NCBI RefSeq assembly: GCF_900091445.1
Contig: NZ_LT607733.1
Span: 310,001 to 374,000 of the forward strand
Direction of reading: 5' to 3'
Source: Micromonospora echinofusca
Lineage (GTDB): Bacteria > Actinomycetota > Actinomycetes > Mycobacteriales > Micromonosporaceae
DNA: 64,000 nucleotides
Part shown: positions 46,909 through 56,036 of the stretch, piece by piece
How positions within the stretch are numbered: the first letter of the stretch is position 1
How the letters are laid out: every line of letters begins with the position of its first letter
Notes under the pieces: model-generated
The model's input: only the letters and a program-made list of their open reading frames with translations
The model's database searches: none
Told to the model about the DNA's origin: nothing
Position numbers and translations under genes: made by a program

Positions 46909-47604
46909 ATGGACGTGGCCGAGGTCTTCGACGCGGTGGCCGGCAGCTACGACGAGGCCCGCCGGCGCCTGGTGCCCTGCTTCGACGCCTTCTACGGCAC
47001 CGCCGTCGAGGTGGCCGCTCCGCCGCTGCGCGCCGCGTTCGCCGCGGGGCGTACCCCCGAGGTGCTGGACCTGGGCGCGGGCACCGGGCTGCTGTCGCTG
47101 CTGCTCGCCGCGGCGGTGCCGGGGGTCCGGCTGACCCTGGTCGACGCCGCGCCGGCCATGCTCGCCGTCGCCGCCGACCACCTACGCGCCCGTGGGGTGG
47201 CCCATCGGACGGTCCTGGCCGACCTGGCCGACCCGCTGCCGGCCGGCCGCTACGACGCGATCGTCAGCGCGCTGGCCGTGCACCACCTCGACGACGCCGG
47301 CAAGCGCGCGCTCTACCGCCGGGTGCCGGCGGCGCTGGCGCCCGGCGGCGTCTTCGTCAACGCCGAGCAGGTCGCCGGCCCCACGGCCGCGCTGGACCGG
47401 CGCTACCACGAGGTCTGGCTGGGGCAGGTCGCCGCCCTGGGCTCCGACGCCGAGGAGATCGCCGCCGCCGAGGGCCGGATGGCGTACGACCGGCCGGCCC
47501 CGGTCGCCGCGCAGTGCCGCTGGCTGGCCGAGGCGGGCCTGGTGGACGTCGACTGCTTCTTCAAGCAGTGGCGGTTTGCCGTGTTCGGCGGCCGGCGCGA
47601 ATAG
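46909..47604 (+). CDS. Class I SAM-dependent methyltransferase
   Basis: A 231-residue methyltransferase with motif I EVLDLGAGTGLLSL near residue 48 and ALAVHHLDD, of the UbiE/small-molecule type. It starts MDVAEVFDAVAGSYDEARR at ATG 46909. It is divergent from the nitrate operon and shares its control region. The substrate is unknown. Confidence 0.85.
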   Translation: MDVAEVFDAVAGSYDEARRRLVPCFDAFYGTAVEVAAPPLRAAFAAGRTPEVLDLGAGTGLLSLLLAAAVPGVRLTLVDAAPAMLAVAADHLRARGVAHRTVLADLADPLPAGRYDAIVSALAVHHLDDAGKRALYRRVPAALAPGGVFVNAEQVAGPTAALDRRYHEVWLGQVAALGSDAEEIAAAEGRMAYDRPAPVAAQCRWLAEAGLVDVDCFFKQWRFAVFGGRRE

Positions 47605-47618
47605 CAGGGCGCGGCGGG

Positions 47619-47633
47619 ATGACTGCTGGTCAT
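47619..47633 (+). promoter_or_regulatory. Inverted repeat over the toxin-antitoxin promoter
   Basis: ATGAC-5-GTCAT, a perfect 5-bp-arm inverted repeat, at the -35 position relative to TAGTCT (47643-47648). Autorepression through such a site is usual for ribbon-helix-helix antitoxins. Confidence 0.45.
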
Positions 47634-47642
47634 ACCGCTGGG

Positions 47643-47648
47643 TAGTCT
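47643..47648 (+). promoter_or_regulatory. Leaderless-type -10 element, antitoxin gene
   Basis: TAGTCT, 7 nt before the antitoxin ATG at 47656, so the mRNA is predicted to begin at the start codon. Confidence 0.5.
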
Positions 47649-47655
47649 GCTCGGC

Positions 47656-47913
47656 ATGACTGCCAAGGTGACCCTGTCGTTCTCGGACGAGACGATCGAG
47701 GAGGCCCGGCGGTTCGCAAAACGCGAAGGGCTCTCCCTCTCGGCGTGGATGGACCAGGCGGCCCGCGAGAAGGCGCTGCGCGAGGTCTTCACCGCGCACG
47801 CCGCCGCCGTCGGCCGGGCCGGTCTCGACCTCGAAGCCGCCGCCCTCGCCGACGCCCGCGAGGTGGGCATGGTCGACGACGTGCTCTTCGGCGGGCGCCC
47901 GCGTGCTGCGTAG
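47656..47913 (+). CDS. Ribbon-helix-helix-like antitoxin
   Basis: An 85-residue protein. The N-terminal 45 residues (VTLSFSDETIEEARRFAKREGLSLSAWMDQA) have the beta-helix-helix pattern of CopG/RHH DNA-binding proteins, and the C-terminal half would contact the toxin. It overlaps the toxin gene by 11 nt, with antitoxin first as usual. Identification rests on this pattern and on the neighbour. Confidence 0.7.
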   Translation: MTAKVTLSFSDETIEEARRFAKREGLSLSAWMDQAAREKALREVFTAHAAAVGRAGLDLEAAALADAREVGMVDDVLFGGRPRAA

Positions 47914-48196
47914 GGGCGAGGTCTGGCGCATCGACGGCGCCCGGGAACGGCTCGGGCTGGTAATCAGCTCCGACGTCTACAACTCCACCGACGTGCCGAT
48001 CGTGATCGTGGCCGAGGTGGTCGAGGAGGCGCTGCTGCGCGACTCGCCCCTGGCGGTGCGGATGGGCGCGTACGTGGTGATGCCCGACCGGCTCTCCTCG
48101 CCGATGAAGAAGTGGTTCACGGAGTGCGTGGACGTCGCCGACACCGAGACCATGCTCCGGGTCGGTCGGGCGCTGCGCATCCTCCAGGAGCTCTGA
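47903..48196 (+). CDS. MazF/PemK-like toxin
   Basis: A 97-residue protein beginning MLRRGEVWRIDGARERLGLVIS, the RGEVW opening and VxSSDxYN segment of the MazF/PemK endoribonuclease fold. The later parts (SSPMKKWFTECVDVADTETM) match less well, so it is a divergent member. The GTG at 47903 lies within the antitoxin gene. Expected activity is mRNA cleavage; not provable here. Confidence 0.65.
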   Translation: MLRRGEVWRIDGARERLGLVISSDVYNSTDVPIVIVAEVVEEALLRDSPLAVRMGAYVVMPDRLSSPMKKWFTECVDVADTETMLRVGRALRILQEL

Positions 48197-48241
48197 CATC
48201 TCACGGGCCGCATCCGTCCGAGGTGCGGTCTCCGTTTCCGG

Positions 48242-48267
48242 CCCGACCCGCGACGGGCACGGTCGGG
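48242..48267 (+). terminator. Hairpin between toxin gene and narK
   Basis: CCCGACC at 48242-48248 pairs with GGTCGGG at 48261-48267 (12-nt loop), 45 nt after the toxin stop. No T-run. It could end the toxin-antitoxin transcript. Confidence 0.35.
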
Positions 48268-48320
48268 TAACCCCCGCTTCCTAGCGTTCCTCCAGGTCAC
48301 ACCGACGAGGAGGAGTCGCC

Positions 48321-49706
48321 GTGAGCACACTGGCCCCCACCGCACCCCTGGCCGAGGCCGTCCCGCCGGCCGCCGGCCGCCGGCGCCGCATCGACGACTG
48401 GCGGCCGGAGGACCCGGACTTCTGGCGTACGACCGGGGCGCCGATCGCCCGCCGCAACCTCTGGGTCTCGATCTTCGCCGAGCACGTCGGCTTCTCCGTG
48501 TGGAGCCTCTGGTCCGTCACGGTGCTCTTCCTCGGCCCGGAGTACGGCATCGACCCGGCGGGCAAGTTCCTGCTCACCGCCGTGCCGGCCGCCCTCGGGG
48601 CGGCACTGCGGCTGCCCTACACGCTGGCCGTGGCGCGCTTCGGCGGGCGGACCTGGACGATCGTCAGCGCACTGCTGCTGCTCGTCCCGGCCGTGCCGAT
48701 GACGATGTTGCTGGAGCCCGGCGTCTCCTACTCCACCCTGATGGTGCTGGCCTGCCTGACCGGCGTGGGCGGGGGCAACTTCGCCTCCTCGATGGCGAAC
48801 ATCAACCTCTTCTACCCGTCTCGGCTCAAGGGCCGGGCGCTCGGGCTCAACGCCGGCGGCGGCAACCTCGGCGTGCCGGCGGTGCAACTGGTCGGCCTGG
48901 CGGTGCTGGCTACGGCGGGCGCCGCGTACCCGCGCCTGGTGCCGGCGGTCTACCTGCCGCTGATCGTGCTGGCCGCGCTCGCCGCGGCGCGCTGGCTGGA
49001 CGACGTCCCGGGGGCGCGCAACGAGCCCGGCGCGCTGCGCGAGGCCGCCCGCGATCCGCACACCTGGATCATGTCGCTGCTCTACGTCGGCACCTTCGGC
49101 TCCTTCATCGGCTTCGGCTTCGCCTTCGGCCAGGTGCTCCAGCTCCAGTTCGCCGAGCGCTTCCCGACCCCGGCCGACGCCGTCTGGCTGACCTTTCTCG
49201 GCCCGCTGATCGGCTCGCTGGTCCGGCCGGTCGGCGGGCACCTCGCCGACCGCCTCGGCGGGGCCCGGGTGACCTTCTGGAACTTCGTCGCGATGGCGGC
49301 CGGCGCCTCGCTGGTGCTGTACGCCGCCCGCGAGCGGTCGTTGGGGCTCTACCTGCTCGGCTTCCTGTCGCTCTTCGTCTTCTCCGGCGTCGGCAACGGC
49401 TCGACGTACAAGATGATCCCGGCGATCTTCCGGGCCCGCGCGACGGCCGACGTGGCGGCCGGTCGGCGGGAGGCGGCCCCGGCGCAGCGCTGGGCCGTGC
49501 GGATGACCGGCTCGCTCATCGGTGTCGCCGGGGCGGTCGGGGCCTCCGGCGGGGTGCTGGTGAACGTCGCCTTCCGGCAGTCGTTCCTGACCCGGGGCAG
49601 CGCGGACGCGGCGTACGTCGCCTTCATCGCCGCGTACGCGGTCTGCCTCGCGGTGACGTGGCTGGTCTATCTGCGGCCGGGAGCCAGCCGGCCGGTGGGG
49701 GTGTGA
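48321..49706 (+). CDS. narK: Nitrate/nitrite MFS transporter
   Basis: A 461-residue major-facilitator protein with about 12 transmembrane helices. The nitrate signature motifs are visible: GVGGGNFASSMANINLFYP, then NAGGGNLGVPAVQL in the first half, and FSGVGNGSTYKMIP in the second. The GTG at 48321 follows GAGGAGGAG. It would import nitrate for the reductases encoded on the opposite strand. Confidence 0.94.
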   Translation: MSTLAPTAPLAEAVPPAAGRRRRIDDWRPEDPDFWRTTGAPIARRNLWVSIFAEHVGFSVWSLWSVTVLFLGPEYGIDPAGKFLLTAVPAALGAALRLPYTLAVARFGGRTWTIVSALLLLVPAVPMTMLLEPGVSYSTLMVLACLTGVGGGNFASSMANINLFYPSRLKGRALGLNAGGGNLGVPAVQLVGLAVLATAGAAYPRLVPAVYLPLIVLAALAAARWLDDVPGARNEPGALREAARDPHTWIMSLLYVGTFGSFIGFGFAFGQVLQLQFAERFPTPADAVWLTFLGPLIGSLVRPVGGHLADRLGGARVTFWNFVAMAAGASLVLYAARERSLGLYLLGFLSLFVFSGVGNGSTYKMIPAIFRARATADVAAGRREAAPAQRWAVRMTGSLIGVAGAVGASGGVLVNVAFRQSFLTRGSADAAYVAFIAAYAVCLAVTWLVYLRPGASRPVGV

Positions 49707-49707
49707 G

Positions 49708-49740
49708 CCCCGCCGGGTATCCTCTGAGGGCCAGGCGGGG
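49708..49740 (+). terminator. Hairpin after narK
   Basis: CCCCGCC at 49708-49714 pairs with GGCGGGG at 49734-49740, with CCTC/GAGG able to pair inside the loop. It begins 2 nt after the stop and precedes the rplM promoter. Confidence 0.4.
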
Positions 49741-49753
49741 GCGGTACCCCGTT

Positions 49754-49783
49754 TTGACCTGCCGACGGGGCGGCGGGTATCGT
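49754..49783 (+). promoter_or_regulatory. Promoter of rplM-rpsI
   Basis: TTGACC at 49754-49759, an 18-bp spacer and TATCGT at 49778-49783, one of the best housekeeping-type promoters in the window. It would give a leader of about 110 nt before rplM. Confidence 0.6.
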
Positions 49784-49898
49784 TGCCTGCTGTTGTACGA
49801 CATCCAGAGGCGTGCCGCCTGAGGTACGCTTGGTCGTTCGTGCGCGCCCGGTAACCTCGGCGCGCGACCCCAGACCGACGACGAGACAAGGTATACCT

Positions 49899-50342
49899 GT
49901 GCGTACGTACAGCCCGAAGCCGGGTGAGATCGAGCGTCAGTGGCACGTCATCGACGCCTCTGATGTCGTGCTGGGCCGCCTGGCCACCCACGCCGCCACG
50001 CTGCTGCGCGGCAAGCACAAGCCGACTTTCGCGCCGCACGTCGACACGGGCGACTTCGTCGTCATCGTGAACGCGGGCAAGGTCGCGCTGACCGGCAACA
50101 AGCGCCACACCAAGGTCGCCTACCGCCACTCCGGCTACCCGGGTGGTCTGAAGCAGGTCGGCTACGACGAGCTGCTGACCAAGCGTCCCGAGCGGGCCAT
50201 CGAGCTGGCCGTCAAGGGCATGCTCCCGCACAACAAGCTCGGCCGTCAGCTCATCAAGAAGCTGAAGGTCTACGCCGGTGCCGAGCACCCGCACGGCGCG
50301 CAGCAGCCGGTGCCGTTTGAGATCAAGCAGATCGCGCAGTGA
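49899..50342 (+). CDS. rplM: 50S ribosomal protein L13
   Basis: L13 is an early-assembly large-subunit protein. The product is 147 residues from GTG 49899 ([20 protein letters not shown]), with the conserved [18 protein letters not shown] and [11 protein letters not shown]. It forms a two-gene operon with rpsI. Confidence 0.97.
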   Translation: MRTYSPKPGEIERQWHVIDASDVVLGRLATHAATLLRGKHKPTFAPHVDTGDFVVIVNAGKVALTGNKRHTKVAYRHSGYPGGLKQVGYDELLTKRPERAIELAVKGMLPHNKLGRQLIKKLKVYAGAEHPHGAQQPVPFEIKQIAQ

Positions 50343-50362
50343 GCGCGGGCGAAGGAAACAGC

Positions 50363-50827
50363 ATGACCGACATCACCGAGACCGAGGTCGCCCCCGAGGC
50401 CACCGAGGCGCCGGCGCCCGTCGCCCGCGCGCCGCGTGGTGACCGCCCGATCCAGACCGTGGGTCGGCGCAAGGAGGCCATCGTCCGGGTGCGCATCGTC
50501 CCCGGCAGCGGCAAGATCACCTGCAACGGCCGTGACCTCGAGGCCTACTTCCCGAGCAAGGTGCACCAGCAGCTCATCAAGGACCCGCTGGTCACCGCCG
50601 AGAAGCCGGAGGCGTTCGACGTCATCGCCAACCTGCGTGGCGGCGGCACCACCGGTCAGGCTGGCGCGCTGCGGCTCGCCATCGCCCGGGCCCTGATCGT
50701 CAACGAGCCGGACGACCGCCCGGCGCTGAAGAAGGCCGGCTTCCTCACCCGGGACGCCCGGGTCAAGGAAAGCAAGAAGTACGGCCTCAAGAAGGCCCGC
50801 AAGGCTCCCCAGTACTCGAAGCGCTGA
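50363..50827 (+). CDS. rpsI: 30S ribosomal protein S9
   Basis: S9 contacts P-site tRNA with its C-terminal arginine-containing tail ([13 protein letters not shown]). From ATG 50363 (GAAGGA 6 nt upstream) it is 154 residues, with an acidic, alanine-rich N-terminal extension of about 35 residues before the conserved [19 protein letters not shown] 50339 is a less likely start. Confidence 0.95.
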   Translation: MTDITETEVAPEATEAPAPVARAPRGDRPIQTVGRRKEAIVRVRIVPGSGKITCNGRDLEAYFPSKVHQQLIKDPLVTAEKPEAFDVIANLRGGGTTGQAGALRLAIARALIVNEPDDRPALKKAGFLTRDARVKESKKYGLKKARKAPQYSKR

Positions 50828-50853
50828 TCAACAGCTGCGCGTTGTACTTCTGA

Positions 50854-50902
50854 CGAACGGCCGGGTTCACCTCCCCTGGATGGGAGGTGGCCCGGCCGTT
50901 CG
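50854..50902 (+). terminator. Terminator after rpsI
   Basis: A long hairpin: 12 bp plus 9 bp separated by one bulged T at 50866 (50854-50875 with 50882-50902), loop of 6 nt, 27 nt after the rpsI stop. It would end the rplM-rpsI transcript ahead of glmM. Confidence 0.6.
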
Positions 50903-50937
50903 CCTTTCCTGGACCGTTTCATCGGAGGTTGGCGGGT

Positions 50938-52293
50938 ATGGGCCGGTTGTTCGGCACGGACGGCGTACGCGGGCGGGCGAACGCGGATCTCACGCCTGAG
51001 TTGGCGCTGGCGGTGGCGGTCGCCGCCGCGCACACGCTCGCCGAGTCGGACCGGAGCCATCCCCCGCTGGCCGTGGTCGGGCGCGACACCCGGGCCAGCG
51101 GCGAGATGCTGGAGGCCGCCGTGGTCGCCGGGCTCACCAGCGCTGGCGCCAACGTGGTCCGGGTGGGTGTGCTGCCCACCCCGGCCGTGGCATTCCTCAC
51201 CGCCGAGGCCAAGGCCGACCTGGGCGTGATGCTCTCCGCCTCGCACAACCCGATGCCCGACAACGGGATCAAGCTCTTCGCCGCCGGCGGGCACAAGCTG
51301 CCGGACGAGATCGAGATGCGGATCGAGGCGGCCGTCGAGGCGAACGCCACCACCGCCTGGAAGCGGCCGGTCGGCGCCGGCGTCGGCCGGGTGCACGACC
51401 TGCTCGACGGCGCCGACCACTACGTGCAGCACCTGATCGGCACCCTGCCGCACCGCCTCGACGGCCTCAAGGTCGTGGTCGACTGCGCCAACGGCGCGGC
51501 GGCCGAGGTGGCGCCGGTGGTGTACCGGGAGGCCGGTGCCGAGGTCGTCGCCATCTACGCCGAGCCCGACGGCCTCAACATCAACGACGAGTGCGGCTCC
51601 AACCACATCGAGGCCCTGCGGGCCGTCGTGGTCGAGCACGGCGCGCACCTGGGCATCGCCCACGACGGCGACGCCGACCGCTGCGTCGCGGTGACCGCCG
51701 ACGGCGACGAGGTCGACGGCGACCAGGTGATGGCGATCCTCGCGCTCGCCATGCGGGAGGCCGGCACGCTCACCGACGACACCCTCGTCGCCACCGTGAT
51801 GAGCAACCTCGGCCTGCGGCTGGCCATGTCCGCGCAGGGCATCCGACTCCTGGAGACCAAGGTCGGCGACCGGTACGTGCTGGAGGAGCTGCGCGCGTCC
51901 GGCCTGGCGCTGGGCGGCGAGCAGAGCGGGCACATCGTCATGCCGGCGTACGCCACCACCGGCGACGGCGTGCTGACCGGGCTGCACCTGATGTCCCGGC
52001 TCGCCGCCACCGGCAAGTCCCTCGCGGAGTTGGCCGCCGTGGTCACCAAGCTGCCGCAGGTGCTGATCAACGTGCCGGTCGGCGACCGTACGGTCGGCGC
52101 CGCCGCGCCCGCCGTCCGGGCCGAGGTCGAGCGGGCCGAGGCGGAGCTGGGGGAGAGCGGGCGGGTGCTGCTGCGTCCCTCCGGCACCGAGCCGCTGGTC
52201 CGGGTCATGGTCGAGGCGGCCACCGAGCGCGCCGCCCGCGAGACGGCCGAGCGCATCGCCGAGCAGGTCCGCACCGCCAGCCCGACCGCCTGA
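50938..52293 (+). CDS. glmM: Phosphoglucosamine mutase
   Basis: Converts glucosamine-6-phosphate to glucosamine-1-phosphate for peptidoglycan precursors. The product is 451 residues with the phosphoserine loop SASHNP (catalytic serine 102), the metal loop DGDADR, the sugar loop GGEQSGH and the C-terminal phosphate site [10 protein letters not shown]. The ATG at 50938 follows GGAGG at 50924-50928. glmS lies 5.8 kb downstream. Confidence 0.96.
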   Translation: MGRLFGTDGVRGRANADLTPELALAVAVAAAHTLAESDRSHPPLAVVGRDTRASGEMLEAAVVAGLTSAGANVVRVGVLPTPAVAFLTAEAKADLGVMLSASHNPMPDNGIKLFAAGGHKLPDEIEMRIEAAVEANATTAWKRPVGAGVGRVHDLLDGADHYVQHLIGTLPHRLDGLKVVVDCANGAAAEVAPVVYREAGAEVVAIYAEPDGLNINDECGSNHIEALRAVVVEHGAHLGIAHDGDADRCVAVTADGDEVDGDQVMAILALAMREAGTLTDDTLVATVMSNLGLRLAMSAQGIRLLETKVGDRYVLEELRASGLALGGEQSGHIVMPAYATTGDGVLTGLHLMSRLAATGKSLAELAAVVTKLPQVLINVPVGDRTVGAAAPAVRAEVERAEAELGESGRVLLRPSGTEPLVRVMVEAATERAARETAERIAEQVRTASPTA

Positions 52294-52300
52294 CTTCTCC

Positions 52301-52339
52301 CGGCTGCCCGGGTCTGCCGCTGGCGGGCCCGGGCAGCCG
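52301..52339. terminator. Bidirectional terminator after glmM
   Basis: A 12-bp perfect stem, CGGCTGCCCGGG at 52301-52312 with its complement at 52328-52339, between the convergent ends of glmM and the ABC ATPase gene. Confidence 0.6.
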
Positions 52340-52362
52340 TCCGTCGACGCCCGGAAGCGGTT

Positions 52363-53109
52363 CTACAGGCGCAGGCCGGCGGCGCGCCGGAAGGTGGCCG
52401 CCGGGTCCTCGCCGTCGGTGAGGTCCACGTCCTCCACGATCCGCCCGTCGCCGAGGCGGACGAGCCGGTCGCACCGGGCGGCCACCGCCCGCTCGTGCGT
52501 GGCGAGCAGGATCGTCATGCCGTGCCGGTCGCGTAGATCCAGCAGCAGGTCGAGGATCTGCCCCCCGGTGGCCGAGTCGAGGTTGCCGGTCGGTTCGTCG
52601 GCGAGCAGCAGCCCGGGGGCGCCCATCAGCGCCCGGGCGATCGCGACCCGCTGCTGCTGGCCGCCGGAGAGTTGAGCCGGCAGGGCCCGCTCGCGCCCGG
52701 CCAGGCCCACCGCGTCGAGCAACTCCCGGGCCCGGGCGGCGTGGTCGGCCCGCCCGCGCCGGGGCAGCACCGGCACGGTCACGTTGTCCAGCACGGTGAG
52801 GGCGGGCAGCAGGTGGTAGCGCTGGAAGACGAAGCCGACCCGCTGCCGGTACCGCGTGAGGGCGGCGCGGCCGAGCGCGGTGATCTCCCGCTCGTCCACG
52901 GTGATCGTGCCGGCGTCCACCTGCTCGATCGCGCCGATCATGTGCAGCAGCGTCGACTTGCCGGAGCCGCTGGGCCCGGTCAACGCCACCACCGTCCCCG
53001 CCGGGATCTCCAGGGACACGTCGTCGACCGCCGTCACCTGCTGCGGGCCGGCCCCGAAGCGCCGGACCAACCCGGCGACCCGGACCGTGCTGCCCGTCGT
53101 CGTTTCCAT
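52363..53109 (-). CDS. MacB/LolD-type ABC transporter ATPase
   Basis: A 248-residue ATP-binding subunit of the mechanotransmission (FtsE/LolD/MacB) class. Walker [10 protein letters not shown], signature LSGGQQQR, Walker [14 protein letters not shown], the class-typical sequence. The ATG at 53109 has GGAGG 7 nt upstream, which overlaps the end of the permease gene; GTG 53115 is a less likely start. It works with the FtsX-type permease encoded just upstream. Confidence 0.92.
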   Translation of the reverse strand: METTTGSTVRVAGLVRRFGAGPQQVTAVDDVSLEIPAGTVVALTGPSGSGKSTLLHMIGAIEQVDAGTITVDEREITALGRAALTRYRQRVGFVFQRYHLLPALTVLDNVTVPVLPRRGRADHAARARELLDAVGLAGRERALPAQLSGGQQQRVAIARALMGAPGLLLADEPTGNLDSATGGQILDLLLDLRDRHGMTILLATHERAVAARCDRLVRLGDGRIVEDVDLTDGEDPAATFRRAAGLRL

Positions 53110-53111
53110 CG

Positions 53112-55940
53112 TCACTCCTCCGCGAGCAGTCGGGCGGTCGGCAGCCGGCGCAGCAGCGCGGCCGGGACCAGGGCGGCCACCGAGGTGACCAGGACACCGG
53201 CCGCCGCCACCAGCGCGGCGACCGTGACCAGGGCGCCGGGCAGGGCGCCGACCAGCCAGGCCGTCCCGGCCAACCCGAGGCCGGCGCCGGTGACCGCGCC
53301 GAGCACTCCGAGGGCCAGGCCCTCGTAACCGATCAGCCGGCCCAGCGCGGCGTCGCTCCAGCCGATCGCGCGCAGGGTCGCCAGTTCGGCGGCCCGGTCC
53401 CGGATGTTGAGGTAGAGCACGTCGGCGACCGCGGCGGCACCGAGCAGCACCGTCGCCACGGCGGCCATGGTGTCCGCGCCCCGCACGCTCAGCGACACCG
53501 TGTCGCCGAGCAGGCTGCCGACGATGGCGCCGCGGAACGCGTACCCGGCGGCGGCGACCAGGGTCAGCGCGGCCACCCCGATGGCCAGCGCGCCGGCCCC
53601 GAGCAGGGTGCGGCCGGGCGTGCGGGCCAGGTTGGCCAGGGCCAGGCCGGCCAGGGTGCGCGGCCGGCGTACCCAACGGGCCGTCGCCACCGCCGGGCGC
53701 AGCGCGGCGGCCGGGTGGGCGCGCGTGGCCCGCAGGGCCGGCGCCAGGCCCGCCACCAGCGCCAGCAGCAGCGCCACCGGTACGGCCAGCAGCGCCCGCC
53801 GCCACCCCACGTCGATGTCGAGCGCGACCCCGAGCGGGACCGCCAGCGCCAGCGCGAGCAGCCCGGCGGCCAGCCCGAGGGCGGCCACCTCGCCGAGGAT
53901 CAGCGCGCCGATCCGCCGGGCCGGCCAGCCCAGGCAGGCGAGCACGGCGAGTTCGGAGCGTCGGTCCCGGACGGCGGCGGCGACCGCGTTGCCGAGGAAG
54001 AGCGCGCAGACCACCAGCACCAGTACGAAGAGCGCGACGCTCTTGCGGTCCACCGCCTTGGTGATCACCGAGGCGACCCCGAGCGCCGACCACTCCTCGG
54101 TCAGCCGCAGCGCCGGCCGGCCGAACGACCCGGCGGGCAGCTCCACGGCCTGCGGGGCTGGGGACGAGCCGAGCGTGATGTCGACGTCGAGCCCGGTGGC
54201 CTGGGCGATCCGCTCGGCGACCAGCCGGACCTGTTCGGCGGCGCGGTCGCTGTAGCCGCCCACGTCGGCGACCCGGACCCGGATCGCGCTGATCGGGGCG
54301 GTGAGCTGCGGGCTGCCGCCGCCGGCCAGCAGCTTCGGCACGCTGGCCAGGCTGGTCAGCAGCAGCGGCGGGGCGGAGAGGTGGCCGGCCGGGTTGCCGC
54401 CCGGCTCCAGCGGCCGGCCGGCCAGGGCGTCCCGACTGCGGGCGTCGGCGCCCTGCGCCGACGGCGGCTCGTACGTCTCCAGCGGCACCCGCCCGAGGTC
54501 GCTGAAGCCGGTCAGCTTCGCCGGATCGAAGACCCCCACGGCCCGCCAGCTCCGGTACAGGGTGCCGGGCACGGCCTTCTTCAGCGGAAGCCTGCGCAGC
54601 GACCGTGCTCCGGTGTCCTCGGCCAGCCAGGGACGCGGGTAGGGGTTGAACGTGGCCTGGTCGCCGTAGATCGCCGGATCGGCCGCTGGGAGGGCGCCGA
54701 CCCGCAGCGTGCCGTCGGGCAGCCGGTCGTACCGGGTCGGCCCGGCCTGCACCATCGTCTGGAGCTGGCCGAAGCAGCAGCCGTCCGGGGAGAGACCCGT
54801 GGCGAGCCGGGTACGCCAGCCGGTGGCGACGTCCTGGCGGGCGTCGCCGGCGGGAAGCGCGGGACCACGCCCCAGGACCCGTTCCAGCTCGGCGAGTCCG
54901 ACCCCGGCCGGGCGGGCTGCGGGCAGCCGGGTGAAGCTGGCGCGCAGCTCCTCGTCGACGAAGGGGCTGCTGGTGGCGAGCACCGGCACGGTGTGCATCT
55001 CCGCCCCGCCCGTCCGCCTGACGGCGACGGTGTCGTCCTGGCCCAGCGCGCGCCCGTCGACCAGCGCGCCGCCGAGGCCCACGAGGCGGTCCTCGGCGGC
55101 CGGGTCAACGGCGGCGAGCAGGAGCGGCACCGTCAAATGGACCGCGATCCGCAGCCGGTCCGAGGTGGACGGGGTGCCCGACCACTCGTCGGCGAGGACG
55201 CCCCCGCCGGCCTCGAACCGGCCGTCCGGGAGCATCCGTACGGCCAACAGCGACCACTCCTCGCGCTCGGAGTACGCGCCCGGGCTGCCCAGGGTGGAGC
55301 GGGGGTCGCAGACGGCCTGGGTACGGCCGTCGGGCAGTACCTCGCGGGGCGCGGCCCACCCGCACGCGGCCCACGGATAGCTTCGCCCGTCGGTGTACGG
55401 GGTGGAGTCGCTGGACTGGGCAACGTCGGTGCGGGGGTAGATCAACGGGTGGGTGGTGACGTACACGAAGCGGGGCCGGCCCGGCGCGCCGGACAGCCCG
55501 CGCTCGGCGACGAACCGGGGATCGACGCGGATGACCTGCCGGTCGAGCGAGCGGTCGACGGCGTCGGTCAGGTCCAGCGGGGTCGGCACCGGGACGGTGG
55601 AGTGTCCGAGCATCGCGATGGGGGCGGCGACGTCCACCCCGGTGACCGCCTTCACCTGCTCGTACTGCGTGGTGGTGATGCCGCCGAAGAGGCCGGAGAG
55701 GTAGTTGGGCTGGACGAGCCGGCGTTCGGCCTCCAGCGGGGTGCGGGTGCCCTGCGGGCGGACCAGGATGTCGTAGGCGGCTTCGGTGTTCCGCTCGACG
55801 GCGCCCGTGACGTCGAGGCGGGAGGTGGTGGTGGCGCCGGTCAGCACGACGAAACCGGTGGTCGCCACCAGTACGCCGAGCAGCAGCGCCACCGACCGTC
55901 CCGCACGGCCGCGAAGCTGTCTCCAGATGATGTTGAGCAT
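53112..55940 (-). CDS. FtsX-type ABC transporter permease
   Basis: A 942-residue permease. An N-terminal helix (VALLLGVLVATTGFVVLTGA), a large extracytoplasmic domain of about 500 residues, then a four-helix FtsX core, and a second FtsX-like core at the C-terminus (LRAIGWSDAALGRLIGYEGLALG). The ATG at 55940 follows GGGGAGG. Probably a lipoprotein, peptide or drug exporter, or an envelope-stress device under the divergent PadR regulator; the substrate is unknown. Confidence 0.88.
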   Translation of the reverse strand: MLNIIWRQLRGRAGRSVALLLGVLVATTGFVVLTGATTTSRLDVTGAVERNTEAAYDILVRPQGTRTPLEAERRLVQPNYLSGLFGGITTTQYEQVKAVTGVDVAAPIAMLGHSTVPVPTPLDLTDAVDRSLDRQVIRVDPRFVAERGLSGAPGRPRFVYVTTHPLIYPRTDVAQSSDSTPYTDGRSYPWAACGWAAPREVLPDGRTQAVCDPRSTLGSPGAYSEREEWSLLAVRMLPDGRFEAGGGVLADEWSGTPSTSDRLRIAVHLTVPLLLAAVDPAAEDRLVGLGGALVDGRALGQDDTVAVRRTGGAEMHTVPVLATSSPFVDEELRASFTRLPAARPAGVGLAELERVLGRGPALPAGDARQDVATGWRTRLATGLSPDGCCFGQLQTMVQAGPTRYDRLPDGTLRVGALPAADPAIYGDQATFNPYPRPWLAEDTGARSLRRLPLKKAVPGTLYRSWRAVGVFDPAKLTGFSDLGRVPLETYEPPSAQGADARSRDALAGRPLEPGGNPAGHLSAPPLLLTSLASVPKLLAGGGSPQLTAPISAIRVRVADVGGYSDRAAEQVRLVAERIAQATGLDVDITLGSSPAPQAVELPAGSFGRPALRLTEEWSALGVASVITKAVDRKSVALFVLVLVVCALFLGNAVAAAVRDRRSELAVLACLGWPARRIGALILGEVAALGLAAGLLALALAVPLGVALDIDVGWRRALLAVPVALLLALVAGLAPALRATRAHPAAALRPAVATARWVRRPRTLAGLALANLARTPGRTLLGAGALAIGVAALTLVAAAGYAFRGAIVGSLLGDTVSLSVRGADTMAAVATVLLGAAAVADVLYLNIRDRAAELATLRAIGWSDAALGRLIGYEGLALGVLGAVTGAGLGLAGTAWLVGALPGALVTVAALVAAAGVLVTSVAALVPAALLRRLPTARLLAEE

Positions 55941-55953
55941 GTCGCGCCTCCCC

Positions 55954-55992
55954 GTGTGCTGAGCACACTGTGCGCGATACATTGTGACAATG
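55954..55992. promoter_or_regulatory. Two palindromic operators between permease and padR genes
   Basis: In the 96-nt divergent gap lie GTGTGCTGAGCACAC (55954-55968; 7-bp arms) and CATTGTGACAATG (55980-55992; 6-bp arms), each with a 1-nt centre. They are plausible PadR-binding sites controlling both the exporter and the regulator. Confidence 0.5.
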
Positions 55993-56036
55993 CAAGGCTC
56001 GGCGGCGGTCAGCCCCGGGTCGGATCGGAGCAGACG

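Noticed and set aside
48197..48320. GlnR box upstream of narK
   Set aside because: Only one half-site-like GTGAC-6-GAACG (minus strand) is found; the second and third blocks do not match.
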